A DNA stretch of 64,000 bases from Sphaerisporangium sp040649355 (GCF_043197795.1 NZ_JBICTU010000013.1:124001-188000), one strand, 5' to 3'; positions 8,415 to 17,002 are shown, counted from the first letter of the stretch. The notes: generated from the sequence alone by a model not told the origin. Made by a program: numbers and translations.

Positions 8415-9267
8415 GTGTTTAACTTCTCCCGGTTCGGTCGCGATCGTGAGGGCAACCCCGTCCACGTGGCCCGGATCGAGCGGGCAGGCGGAGAACTCTT
8501 GTCGGCCACGGAGGATGTGGATGCCCGGACGTCATCGGGAAGACTCGCCCGTGGCATCCACTTCGAGTTCGCCGCCTACTACTCCGACCTGGTAGGGGAG
8601 GCGTGGGGCGACGCCTACCGGAACCGTGTAGCGCGTGGCCTGCCACCCTTTTGGGGAGTACCTCGGGTATGTGCGACGCGGGCGCATGCCACATCCGCTC
8701 TTCCCAACTCGGACGTTGCGTGACCCCTCGGATAGCGAGGAACGGTATGAACCGGACATCGCTTCGGGGAAAGCCCAGATGCTCGCCATTCTCTATGAAC
8801 TCTGGGTGGTCGATCAGAACTTCACTGCCCTGGCCAAGAGACTCAATCGGCACGGTTTCACCACCGAGGGTGGTCTGCCCTGGAGCGGTGAGACGGTCCG
8901 CCAACTCATGGACCAGGGTTTCGCGGCTGGCCTGATCCGAGTCCATGATCACAATTGTGATTGCCGGAACGCCCCCCGATGTCAGCGGAAGATCTTGCTG
9001 CCTGCGGCGCATAAGCCTTTGATCAGCAGCGATCTGTGGGATCGGTTCTCACGGTTGAGGGCCGGGAAGGTGACGCGTCCCGCTCGGTCTCTGCATCAGT
9101 TCACGGGGTTCATCAGGTGCTGGCACTGCTGCGGCGGAATGCACTTCAAGACGGGAACCGCCGCGTTTATCTGTGGTTCCCGTTCCCGGCATGATGAGGT
9201 GGTGTGCGGTTCTCGGCATCGTGCGTTGCTCGCGGCGAGCAGTCCGGGGGAGGCCAGGGCGATGTAG
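8187..9267 (+). pseudogene. Large serine recombinase, degraded (active-site Ser lost, premature stop, frameshift)
   Basis: Three segments together give the large serine integrase order. Segment 1 is a resolvase N-terminus (GYIRVPEMKDGEGKISPFI) that ends at an in-frame TGA at 8301. Segment 2 resumes in the same frame at 8304 (IIELDVTGRNFNRD, VFNFSRFGRD, TSSGRLARGIHFEF). Segment 3, after a frame change near 8655, is the recombinase domain plus zinc ribbon (GYVRRGRMPHPLFP, DPSDSEERYEPD, FIRCWHCCGGMHF). The catalytic Ser of the usual YxRVS motif is Pro here. The C-terminal coiled-coil region is missing. It is a dead phage or ICE integrase abutting the RND gene. Confidence 0.9.
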
Positions 9268-9810
9268 CGTGAGCGGCTTGGGCAGGTGGGGTCGTGAAGG
9301 CTGCTGGATCACCGCCGAAAGATCGAGTGTGGGGGAGCGGAGATGACGTGTTCGCGCGTCTCAGTCGCACGGTAAGCGCTTGTCGGAGTGCATCCGATGT
9401 CTCCGGACGCGTCGGACGTTTGGCCACGAGAACAAACGAGCCAGAGTGGTTGGCACTGCGGCCCTTACTTAACGTCCGAAGAGTTCTACAGTTCGAGTTC
9501 ACGCGTGCCGGCGTCGCAGCCGCTGGCGGCGGGGACTGGTGGACTTATGCGATCATGACCGCACCCGACTGGGCCGCGTTGGCGAGCGTGATCAAGACTT
9601 TCCTGACCCGCCGCAGCCCACTGCTAACTGCCACTCCCCCCCAGCATCAGCAACTCGCCAACCGCCCTTCCGTCGCAGCCGTATCCCTCACAAGAAATGG
9701 CCACTGACGACCGATATCAACTGGCCCCGGCGGGTTGATATTTTGATGGGGTACGTTCGTCCGAAGGCTCGGCCGTTGCCGACTCCGGCGTCTCCATGCG
9801 AGCATAAATT
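9268..9810. other. Gene-poor stretch inside the decayed island
   Basis: No gene is supported here. An open frame at 9294-9707 exists (it includes GGGDWWTYAIM and a Trp/Ala-rich helix), but it lacks a ribosome site and any recognised family, so it is not called. A/T content is higher than in the flanks, consistent with foreign or decaying DNA. Confidence 0.4.
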
Positions 9811-10644
9811 ATGTATGTCAAACTCTTGCGTCGCAGCAGATCCCGATTACTGATGACCGTGGCAGCGGTTGCCATGGTCATCGCGTCTCTGGGCTTCGCC
9901 AAACCGGTGTCCGCCGCGGTTCCCGACGGCCACAACTCCCTGGGCTTCGCCAAACCGGTGTCCGCCGCGGTTCCCGACGGCCACGTCTGTTGGTGGATCC
10001 GGCCGGACAACCCACCGTACAAGCTTGACGCCAAGACCGTCCACTACGGCGTAAGTGTCCAGTGCGACGGTCCAGTGCGTAGCGTCGACTTCACCGTGGA
10101 GTTGCTCTACCACGGGCTGGTCGGCGGCCCCGGCCAAACAGTGAACGGCCGTACAGAGGTTTTCCGGGACATGCCCGCAAACATAATCCTGTTCGGTCTT
10201 GGCGTCATCAACCCGGGCACCGTCTGCGAGTCGGGCTACTACTCGGGTCGCGCGACCGCCACAGTCCACTACCTTTCGGGGACTCCGGAGTACATCACCA
10301 GAGAGACAGGGTCTCAGCCGGTATCGCTGAGCTGCCCGCCACCGGATATTCCTATTCCCACACCCTCGCCGAGTCCGACGGTCGCCAACCCGGGCGCCCA
10401 GAGCAACCTCAAGCTGGACGCCGTGGCGCTGCAGATGCAGGCCACCGGCGGGAGCGGGTCGTACACCTGGTCGGCGACCGGCTTGCCTCCTGGACTGGCC
10501 ATCGACCCCTCAAGCGGCTGGATCATCGGCACACTCAGCAACATAGGAAGCTACACCGTCACGGTCACGGCCAACGGAGGCGGACAGGGAAGTACCACCT
10601 TCACCTGGAGCGTCAGAAAAGAATCGTCCTGCCAGCGCTGCTGA
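9811..10644 (+). CDS. Secreted protein with a C-terminal Ig-like (putative-Ig, He_PIG-type) domain
   Basis: A 277-residue protein. The N-terminus MYVKLLRRSRSRLL then a hydrophobic run (about 15-28) and a PVSA-A site make a clear signal peptide. A 17-residue unit (SLGFAKPVSAAVPDGHN) is tandemly duplicated, so the cleavage site occurs twice. The middle domain contains cysteines (HVCWW, VQCDG, GTVCESG, LSCPPP) suggesting disulfides. A Pro/Ser/Thr linker (about 183-196) leads to a C-terminal domain with GSYTWSATGLPPGLAIDPSSG, the putative-Ig signature. There is no good ribosome site at ATG 9811. Function is unknown; an extracellular binding role is plausible. Confidence 0.75.
   Translation: MYVKLLRRSRSRLLMTVAAVAMVIASLGFAKPVSAAVPDGHNSLGFAKPVSAAVPDGHVCWWIRPDNPPYKLDAKTVHYGVSVQCDGPVRSVDFTVELLYHGLVGGPGQTVNGRTEVFRDMPANIILFGLGVINPGTVCESGYYSGRATATVHYLSGTPEYITRETGSQPVSLSCPPPDIPIPTPSPSPTVANPGAQSNLKLDAVALQMQATGGSGSYTWSATGLPPGLAIDPSSGWIIGTLSNIGSYTVTVTANGGGQGSTTFTWSVRKESSCQRC
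9889..9984 (+). repeat. Tandem 51-bp duplication across the signal-peptide cleavage site
   Basis: A 45-base sequence at 9889-9933 is repeated exactly at 9940-9984 with a 51-base period. It keeps the frame and duplicates 15-17 residues at the signal-peptide end. The identity of the two units implies a recent slippage or unequal-crossover event. Confidence 0.95.
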
Positions 10645-10713
10645 TCAACTGCCCTACGGGAAAGCTCTGGCAGAAAGGAGACGCCGCGCATCGTCTGCGG
10701 TCCCGGGCCAGTC

Positions 10714-10751
10714 CTCTTCTCCAACCCCGCTCGCTGAGGGTTGGAGAAGAG
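10714..10751. terminator. Perfect 14-bp hairpin downstream of the secreted-protein gene
   Basis: CTCTTCTCCAACCC pairs perfectly with GGGTTGGAGAAGAG around a 10-base loop, about 70 bases after the secreted-protein stop. This is the strongest hairpin in the island. It has no U-tract, so it may be a terminator or an end structure of a small mobile element. Confidence 0.65.
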
Positions 10752-11219
10752 CAACACCGCAGCCGAGGACGGCCGCACGGCCCGGTTCGTCGCGCTCGGC
10801 AACCACATCCGCTTGGTTGGTGAGCTGCCCGCCCTCGTACTGGCCGCGCTCGCCCTGGCGTCCTCCTCACGCCCGTGGGGGTGAGCCGGATTTCGGCTTA
10901 AACCGGGGGCTGGGCGGCGCTTCTCGAGGAGAAGCCGTGATCGGCGGAGGCGATGTTCTGGGCCTGGTGTGGGTAGCGGGTGTCGTCGTCCAGGCGCCGC
11001 GCATCTTGAAGCGGTGGTCGCTTCTCACTACCTGAGACCCGGTCAGCCTGTGCGAGGGGTGCCGCGACGAGCGCAGGCGTGTCATGCACGATGCCGACGA
11101 TTTCGAGATCGTCGTCGCGCTTGGTGGGCCAGTGATGGTGATGGTGGAGGCTTTCGGCTGGTACCTCAAGCCGTTCCTACCTGCTATCCGTAGGTCTGCC
11201 GGGCGGGAGCCGTACCTGC
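10752..11219. other. Stretch without a recognisable gene
   Basis: Short open frames occur on both strands but none has a ribosome site, a family signature or consistent codon use. The stretch probably represents decayed insert DNA between the hairpin and the second recombinase copy. I see no terminal inverted repeats here. Confidence 0.4.
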
Positions 11220-11468
11220 CGGCGGCCTCCTTCCGGCGATCGGGTACATCCGGGTGCCGGAGATGAAGGACGGCGAAGGGAAGATCTCACCGTTTATCCG
11301 GCGTGACGCCATCCAGGCGAAGGCGGCGGGGCATGGCCACCACATAGCGGATGGTGAGTGGCCGACGGCGGACGGATCATCGAACTGGATGTCACGGGCC
11401 GGAACTTCAACCGTGACATCCAGTTCGCCATCGACGCCATCGAGAACCGCCTGGCGTTCGCGATCATC
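11220..11468 (+). pseudogene. Second copy of the serine recombinase 5' end (direct repeat copy 2)
   Basis: This 249-base copy of 8168-8414 encodes the same resolvase N-terminus, including the YIRVP sequence in which the catalytic Ser is Pro. An extra G in a G-run near 11325-11333 shifts the frame afterwards. The copy stops abruptly after the codons for the IDAIENRLA region, where unrelated sequence begins. Together with copy 1 it brackets about 3 kb containing one secreted-protein gene. Confidence 0.9.
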
Positions 11469-11519
11469 ATGATCGAGCTATTGACAGGCCGCCTGACCGA
11501 GATCACAGTGTGCGTTTAT

Positions 11520-11537
11520 AGGTGCTAATCGGCACCT
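11520..11537. promoter_or_regulatory. Short inverted repeat upstream of the secreted protein gene
   Basis: AGGTGC and GCACCT form a perfect 6-bp inverted repeat with a 6-base centre, about 85 bases before the preferred TTG start at 11623. A TTGACA hexamer lies at 11481-11486 without a well-spaced -10. It could be an operator or part of the 5' leader. Confidence 0.3.
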
Positions 11538-11622
11538 GTGAAGGTGGTTCGGCAGCGTGGCCGCATGAATGGCCGGACCGGATTTCCTCCGTGGTGAGCC
11601 CGAGGTCAGGTGGAGGAAGAGA

Positions 11623-12288
11623 TTGGCCGGGATTCGAGGCGAGGCACGCAATCGGTGGCGACCTGGAATCGCCGGGAGGTTCAGCGGACGGCGCAGGCGG
11701 CTCACCGCGTTCGCGGTGCTCACCGTTCTAATCCCCGGGCTGGCAGTGGCGGTCACGCCTGGTGTGGCGTACGCCGTCCCCGATTTCGGTCCGGTGATTT
11801 CCTGCCCTAATGACCCCAACATCGTGTGGCGTTGGATACTCATCGGCCGCACCCCGTATTACGAGGGGTACCGATACAATTCGGTTTCCGTGGTTCCGGC
11901 GTTCAACGTGAGCGACGCCCGTGTCGTCGACAACACCCTCGATACGCCGATCAACGCGACATTCACTTCATCGCAGTCTCGGACGTGGCGGGTCACCATT
12001 ACGGCCACAGTGGGTACGACCTCCGAGCTGACCAAATCCCTTCAGGCCAGTGTCAGCACGCAGATCGTGCAGGAACGGACCACCGCCATCGGTGTGAACG
12101 CCAGCCTCGTCGTCGCCCCGCACAGCCGGGTGACCGGCCAGTACGGAGTGCAGGCGTACGACGTTGTCTATGACGTCCAGACGGTGCGGACGTCGAACAG
12201 TCACGCGAAGTGCTGGGACCAGGGCACCCAGCGGGGCACCACCAACGCTCCGACCATCACCGAAGGCTGGCGCTTCATCGCGGGCTGA
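11623..12288 (+). CDS. Secreted protein, possibly of the aerolysin/ETX-MTX2-like beta fold
   Basis: About 221 residues. The frame is open from 11569, but TTG 11623 has GGAGG six bases upstream and is preferred. A basic N-region (RRRR) and hydrophobic core end at an AYA-VPDFG signal-peptidase site. The mature part is rich in Thr/Ser/Val strands: NTLDTPINATFTSSQSRTW, then TTSELTKSLQASVSTQIVQ, then NASLVVAPHSRVTGQYGVQ. The pattern of long alternating Ser/Thr strands with a glycine-rich return resembles aerolysin-type proteins and similar secreted actinomycete proteins. The fold call is inference. The gene sits just beyond the recombinase repeat. Confidence 0.6.
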   Translation: MAGIRGEARNRWRPGIAGRFSGRRRRLTAFAVLTVLIPGLAVAVTPGVAYAVPDFGPVISCPNDPNIVWRWILIGRTPYYEGYRYNSVSVVPAFNVSDARVVDNTLDTPINATFTSSQSRTWRVTITATVGTTSELTKSLQASVSTQIVQERTTAIGVNASLVVAPHSRVTGQYGVQAYDVVYDVQTVRTSNSHAKCWDQGTQRGTTNAPTITEGWRFIAG

Positions 12289-12435
12289 CAGGACTCGGGG
12301 GTACCGAGATCGTCGCCCTCCTCAGTACACAGTCACCGAACCGTTGTGCGGATGAGGGCGGTACCGCCCGGGCAGGCGATGAGGCGGTGGGCCGGTCGCC
12401 GCCGCCGGGGGCCGGGCCCCATAGACTGAGGCAAC

Positions 12436-13866
12436 GTGACCGCCAAGCCGCGTATCCCCAATGTCCTCGCCGCCCGTTACGCCTCGCCGGAGCTGGCCCA
12501 TGTGTGGTCGCCCGAGCACAAGGTGCTGGCCGAGCGGCGGTTGTGGCTGGCCGTGCTGAGAGCACAGGCCGAGTTGGGCGTCGAGGTGCCGCCCGGGGTC
12601 GTCGACGACTACGAGGCCGTGGCCGCGAAGGTCGACCTGGGCTCCATCGCCGAGCGCGAGCGCCTGACCCGCCACGACGTGAAGGCCCGCATCGAGGAGT
12701 TCAACGACCTCGCCGGGCACGAGCACGTGCACAAGGGCATGACCTCGCGCGACCTCACCGAGAACGTCGAGCAGCTGCAGATCCGCGACAGCCTCGTCCT
12801 GGTCAGGGACCGCTGCGTGGCGCTGCTCGCCCGGCTGGCCGACCTCGCGGCGGGGAACGCCGAGGTGGTGATGGCCGGCCGCTCGCACAACGTGGCCGCG
12901 CAGGCGACGACCCTCGGCAAGCGGTTCGCCACGGCGGCCGACGAGATGCTGGTGGGGTTCGCCCGGCTGGAGGAGCTCATCGCCCGCTACCCGCTGCGTG
13001 GCGTCAAGGGCCCGGTGGGCACCGCCCAGGACATGCTCGATCTGCTCGGCGGCGACCAGGCCAAGCTGGCGGCGCTGGAGGAGCGGGTGGCGCGGCACCT
13101 GGGATTCTCGACGGGCTTCACCAGCGTCGGCCAGGTGTATCCCCGGTCCCTGGACTACGAGGTGCTGACGACGCTGGTGCAGCTGGCGGCGGCGCCGTCC
13201 AGCCTGGCCAAGACCATCCGGCTGATGGCCGGGCACGAGCTGGTCACCGAGGGCTTCAAGGAGGGCCAGGTCGGGTCCAGCGCGATGCCGCACAAGATGA
13301 ACACCCGGTCCTGTGAGCGGGTGAACGGCCTGACGGTGGTGCTGCGGGGCTACGCCTCGATGGCGGGCGAGCTGGCGGGCGACCAGTGGAACGAGGGCGA
13401 CGTGTCGTGCTCGGTGGTGCGCAGGGTGGCGCTTCCCGACGCGTTCTTCGCGTTCGACGGGCTCGTGGAGACGATGCTGACGGTGCTGTCGGAGTTCGGC
13501 GCGTTCCCCGCCGTGATCGCGGCCGAGCTCGACCGTTACCTGCCGTTCCTGGCCACGACCAAGATGCTCATGGCGGCGGTACGGGCCGGGGTGGGCAGGG
13601 AGACCGCGCACGAGCTGATCAAGGAGCACGCCGTGTCCTCCGCTTTGGCGATGCGCGAGAGCGGCGCGCCGAACCTGCTGCTGGAGCGCCTGGCGTCGGA
13701 CGAGCGGTTCCCCCTCGACCGGGCGGCCCTGGACGCGTTGCTGGCCGACCCGGCGCCGTTCACCGGTGCCGCGGCCGCACAGGTCGCCGAGGTCGTGTCG
13801 CGGGTGGGCGCCGTGGCCGCCCGTCACCCGCAGGCCGCCGCCTACCGTCCGGGCGCCATCCTGTGA
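12436..13866 (+). CDS. purB: Adenylosuccinate lyase
   Basis: A 476-residue cytosolic enzyme of the fumarase/aspartase superfamily. It cleaves SAICAR to AICAR and adenylosuccinate to AMP in purine synthesis. The superfamily signature GSSAMPHKMNTR (about residues 280-291, catalytic Ser in the flexible loop) is intact, as are GMTSRDLTEN and the RSHNVAAQATTLGK region. The start is GTG 12436, directly followed by the conserved N-terminus. It stands alone here, without other pur genes, as is frequent in actinomycetes. Confidence 0.97.
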   Translation: MTAKPRIPNVLAARYASPELAHVWSPEHKVLAERRLWLAVLRAQAELGVEVPPGVVDDYEAVAAKVDLGSIAERERLTRHDVKARIEEFNDLAGHEHVHKGMTSRDLTENVEQLQIRDSLVLVRDRCVALLARLADLAAGNAEVVMAGRSHNVAAQATTLGKRFATAADEMLVGFARLEELIARYPLRGVKGPVGTAQDMLDLLGGDQAKLAALEERVARHLGFSTGFTSVGQVYPRSLDYEVLTTLVQLAAAPSSLAKTIRLMAGHELVTEGFKEGQVGSSAMPHKMNTRSCERVNGLTVVLRGYASMAGELAGDQWNEGDVSCSVVRRVALPDAFFAFDGLVETMLTVLSEFGAFPAVIAAELDRYLPFLATTKMLMAAVRAGVGRETAHELIKEHAVSSALAMRESGAPNLLLERLASDERFPLDRAALDALLADPAPFTGAAAAQVAEVVSRVGAVAARHPQAAAYRPGAIL

Positions 13867-13892
13867 TCCGGGCGCACCGAGGCCGGTGACGT

Positions 13893-13924
13893 CGCCGCCG
13901 CCATCTCATGATGGTGGGGGCGGC
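13893..13924 (+). terminator. Imperfect G/C hairpin after purB
   Basis: A CGCCGCCGCCATC arm can pair with a following GATGG...GGCGGCG arm around a four-base loop, with a small bulge. It lies 27 bases after the purB stop, and no U-tract follows. It is a plausible terminator from position and strength only. Confidence 0.4.
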
Positions 13925-13996
13925 GCGGGGCACGGCCACCGGGGGCTCGGAAAACCAGGTGAAGCTTGGGACTTCGGCATGCACAGTTATTGAGTG

Positions 13997-15040
13997 ATGT
14001 CCGATTTCCTTCCTGGCTTCGTTCCCGGCCGAGAGTTGTCGCGTGCGTTCTACGCGGAGGTGGTCCAGCCGCTCATCGGTGAGGTGCCTCACGGCGCCGC
14101 GCTGATCGGCCCCGGTTCGGAGGTGCTCGCCTTCGACACCGAACGCTCCACCGACCACGACTGGGGCCCGCGGGTCCTGGTGTTCGTGGAGCCCTCCGTG
14201 GTGGCCGGGCTCTCGGCGCGGCTGGACGCCGGGCTGCCCGAGCGGTTCGGGGGGTATCCCACGGCGTTCGGGTCCGACCGGAACCCGGTGAGGCACGGCG
14301 TCCTTGTCACCGGGTTCGGGTCGTGGGCGCGCGCACGGCTGGGGTTCGACCCGCGCGGCGAGATCACCACGACCGACTGGCTGGGGGTGTCCTGGCAGCG
14401 CCTGGCCGAGGTGACCAGCGGCGAGGTCTTCCACGACGGGCTCGGCGAGCTGGGCAGGGCACGGGCGAACCTGCGCTGGTATCCCGGCGAGCTCTGGAGG
14501 TACGTGCTGGCGTGCCAGTGGCGGCGCGTCGCCCAGATCGAGAGCTTCCCCGGCCGCTGCGGTGAGGTGGGGGACGACCTCGGATCGGTGGTGGTCACCG
14601 CCCGCCTCGTCGAGGACCTGATGCGGCTGTGCCTGCTCATGCGCCGCCGCTACCCCCCGTACGCCAAGTGGCTGGGCAGCGCGTTCGCCCGAATGTCCGG
14701 GTCGGCCGAGCTGGGGGAGATGTTCGCGGCGGCGCTGTCCGCGCGTGGCTGGCGCGAACGTGAGGAGCACCTGGGCCGCGCCTACGAGCGGGTGGCCGCG
14801 CTGCACAACCGCCTGGCGCTCACCGAGCCGCTGGAGCCCTCCGTACGGCCGTACTTCGACCGGCCGTTCCGGGTGATCGGCGCGAGCCGGTTCGCCGACG
14901 CGCTGCTGGGCACGGTCGGCCCGTCGGTGCGGTCGCTGGCACCGACGGGATCGGTGGACCAGTTCTGCGACAGCACCGACGTGCTCGGCGACTCCACCCG
15001 ATCCCTCGCACTCACCCGGGCCGCCCACGCGCCGGCGTGA
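13997..15040 (+). CDS. DUF4037 domain protein (nucleotidyltransferase-like)
   Basis: About 347 residues, probably cytosolic. The N-terminal half has the DUF4037 pattern: GPGSEVLAFDTERSTDHDWGP, where the closely spaced Asp residues are placed like a nucleotidyltransferase-fold metal site, then RLDAGLPERFGGYP. The C-terminal half is helical (RLVEDLMRLCLLMRRRYPPYAKWLG, AYERVAALHN), as in the family. GTG 13994 and ATG 13997 are both possible starts and no ribosome site discriminates. Family function is unestablished; resemblance to aminoglycoside-type nucleotidyltransferases is only at fold level. Confidence 0.75.
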   Translation: MSDFLPGFVPGRELSRAFYAEVVQPLIGEVPHGAALIGPGSEVLAFDTERSTDHDWGPRVLVFVEPSVVAGLSARLDAGLPERFGGYPTAFGSDRNPVRHGVLVTGFGSWARARLGFDPRGEITTTDWLGVSWQRLAEVTSGEVFHDGLGELGRARANLRWYPGELWRYVLACQWRRVAQIESFPGRCGEVGDDLGSVVVTARLVEDLMRLCLLMRRRYPPYAKWLGSAFARMSGSAELGEMFAAALSARGWREREEHLGRAYERVAALHNRLALTEPLEPSVRPYFDRPFRVIGASRFADALLGTVGPSVRSLAPTGSVDQFCDSTDVLGDSTRSLALTRAAHAPA

Positions 15041-15056
15041 GCCCCGCCGCCGGGGG

Positions 15057-16034
15057 TTACCAGCGGTGGTGGACCTGGGGGCGGATCAGCTCGTCGTACA
15101 CCCCGGCGACGGACGCCCGGGTCGCGTCGTCCAGCGGGGGCAGGTCCGCCGCGGCGGCGTTGCCCCTGGCCTGCCGCTCGTTGCGGGCGCCGGGGATCAC
15201 CACGCTCACCCCGGGCTGGTCGATGATCCAGCGCAGCGCGAACTGGGCGGTCGTCATGCCCTCGGGCACCAGCGGCCTGAGCCGGTCGACGGCCCGCAGG
15301 CCGGTGGCGTAGTCGACCCCCGAGAACGTCTCGCCGACGTCGAAGGCCTCGCCGTGGCGGTTGTACGCCCGGTGGTCGTCGTCGGCGAACCGGGTGTGCT
15401 CGTCGTAACGGCCCGACAGCAACCCGCTGGCCAGCGGCACCCGCGCGATGATGCCGACCCCGGCCTCGATCGCCGCGGGAAGGACGCGCTCCAGCGGCTT
15501 GAGGCGGAAGGCGTTGAGGATGATCTGCACGGTGGCGACGTTCGGCCGCGCGATCGCGGTCAGGGCCTCCTCGCACGTCTCCACGCTCACCCCGTAGGCG
15601 GCGATCCTGCCCTCCTCCACCAGCGTGTCGAGGGCGTCGTACACGGCGGGGTCTGAGTACACGGCCGTCGGCGGGCAGTGCAGCTGCACCAGGTCGATGG
15701 TGTCGACGCCGAGGTTCTGGCGCGACCGGTCGTTCCAGGCGCGGAAGTTGGGAAGGGTGTAGGCCGAGGGCTCCTGCGGCACGCGGCGGCCCATCTTGGT
15801 GGCCACGGTCAGGCCCGGCCGCTCCTTGAGCAACCGGCCGACGATCTGCTCGCTGCGGCCGTCGCCGTACACGTCGGCCGTGTCGATGAACGTCACCCCG
15901 GCGTCGGCGGCGGCGTTCAGCGTCGCCAGCGCCTCGTCCTCGCCGACCTCGCCCCAGTCGGCGCCCAGTTGCCACGCGCCGAGGCCGACGACCCCGACCT
16001 GCCTGCCCGTTCTGCCCAGTTCACGGTTCTCCAC
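15057..16034 (-). CDS. Aldo/keto reductase (second, YhdN/AKR-like)
   Basis: A 325-residue TIM-barrel reductase with the tetrad in FIDTADVYGDGRSE (Asp, Tyr), VATKMGRR (Lys) and DLVQLHCPP (His). The cofactor end is VSVVIPGARNERQARGN. It is distinct from the reductase at 2439-3422. It is convergent with the DUF4037 gene, with only 16 bases between the stops. The start ATG gives MENRELGRTGRQVGVVGLG, the normal family N-terminus. The substrate is unknown. Confidence 0.92.
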   Translation of the reverse strand: MENRELGRTGRQVGVVGLGAWQLGADWGEVGEDEALATLNAAADAGVTFIDTADVYGDGRSEQIVGRLLKERPGLTVATKMGRRVPQEPSAYTLPNFRAWNDRSRQNLGVDTIDLVQLHCPPTAVYSDPAVYDALDTLVEEGRIAAYGVSVETCEEALTAIARPNVATVQIILNAFRLKPLERVLPAAIEAGVGIIARVPLASGLLSGRYDEHTRFADDDHRAYNRHGEAFDVGETFSGVDYATGLRAVDRLRPLVPEGMTTAQFALRWIIDQPGVSVVIPGARNERQARGNAAAADLPPLDDATRASVAGVYDELIRPQVHHRW

Positions 16035-16178
16035 AACCCCGATCGTAAGGGCCGTACCGGGAACGCGTGCCCGCTTCTCCGACCGAGGCGCTGGGCGGGG
16101 TCAGGAAGAGCCTGGAGGCCGGCCCCGAGCCCGCGCGCGGTGTCGTGGACGGCGGGCCCGGGAGCGGCCGCGGCGGGA

Positions 16179-16946
16179 TCACGGCAGGGTGAGGACGCGG
16201 GGGCCTTCGTCGGTGATCGCCACGGTGTGCTCGGCGTGTGCGGCGCGGCTGCCGTCGACGGTGCGCAACGCCCACCCGTCGGGCGCTGTCCAATAGCGGT
16301 CGTCGCCTCCCGCCATGAACATCGGCTCGATCGCCAGCACCATGCCGTGCCGCAGCGCCATCCCCCGTCCGGGCCTGCCCCGGTTGGGGACGTGCGGGTC
16401 CTCGTGCATGTGCCGTCCGATGCCGTGGCCGCCGAAGTCGACGGGGATGCCGCACCCGACGGCCTTGCCGATCGTGGCGACGGCGTGCCCGATGTCGCCG
16501 ATCCGCCCGCCGGGGACCGCCGCCTCGATCCCGGCGCGCAGTGCTCGCTCGGTGGCCTCGATCAGGCGGGTGTCCTGCGGGCGGGCGGGGCCGACGGTGA
16601 AGCTGATCGCCGAGTCGCCGGTCCAGCCGTCCAGCCGTGCTCCGCAGTCGATGCTGACGAGGTCGCCGTCGCGCAGCCGGTAGCCGTCGGGGATGCCGTG
16701 GACGATCACGTCGTTGACGGACGCGCAGATCACCCCGGGGAACGGCGTGGGCGCGAAGGACGGCTTGTAGTTGAGGAACGGCGCGGTCGCCCCGGCCTCG
16801 AAGATCACGGTCCGGGCGATCTCGTCCAGTTCGGTGAGGGTCACCCCGGCGACCGCGCGCTCGCGTACGGCCGCGAGCGCTCGGCCCACCACCCGCCCCG
16901 CCTCGCGCATCGCCTGCAGCTCGGCGTCGGTCTTGATCTCCACCAT
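16179..16946 (-). CDS. map: Methionine aminopeptidase, type I
   Basis: A 255-residue pita-bread metallopeptidase that removes initiator Met from nascent proteins. The five metal ligands are visible: Asp in SIDCGARLDGWTGDSA (two), His in FGGHGIGRHMHEDP, and Glu in LAIEPMF and near AHAEHTVAI. GGAGGT lies nine bases before the ATG. It is divergent from a small XRE regulator, with the operator-like palindromes between them. Actinomycetes carry several map copies; this one is not in the ribosomal-protein operon and may be conditionally expressed. Confidence 0.95.
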   Translation of the reverse strand: MVEIKTDAELQAMREAGRVVGRALAAVRERAVAGVTLTELDEIARTVIFEAGATAPFLNYKPSFAPTPFPGVICASVNDVIVHGIPDGYRLRDGDLVSIDCGARLDGWTGDSAISFTVGPARPQDTRLIEATERALRAGIEAAVPGGRIGDIGHAVATIGKAVGCGIPVDFGGHGIGRHMHEDPHVPNRGRPGRGMALRHGMVLAIEPMFMAGGDDRYWTAPDGWALRTVDGSRAAHAEHTVAITDEGPRVLTLP

Positions 16947-16967
16947 CTCGCTCTGACCTCCAATTTA

Positions 16968-16994
16968 AATACCGGTATTAGTATCACGCTACTA
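16968..16994. promoter_or_regulatory. Two operator-like inverted repeats between map and the XRE gene
   Basis: AATACCGGTATT (16968-16979) is a perfect 12-bp palindrome. TAGTA (16979-16983) and TACTA (16990-16994) form a second inverted repeat with a 6-base centre. The TATAGA hexamer at 16993-16998 is a good -10 for the XRE gene, placing its transcription start at or next to ATG 17003. The repeats overlap the divergent promoter, suggesting autoregulation by the XRE protein and control of map. Confidence 0.55.
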
Positions 16995-17002
16995 TAGATC
17001 GC

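Noticed and set aside
9294..9707. Open frame of 137 codons in the island
   Set aside because: No ribosome site, no recognised family and weak codon bias; probably chance.
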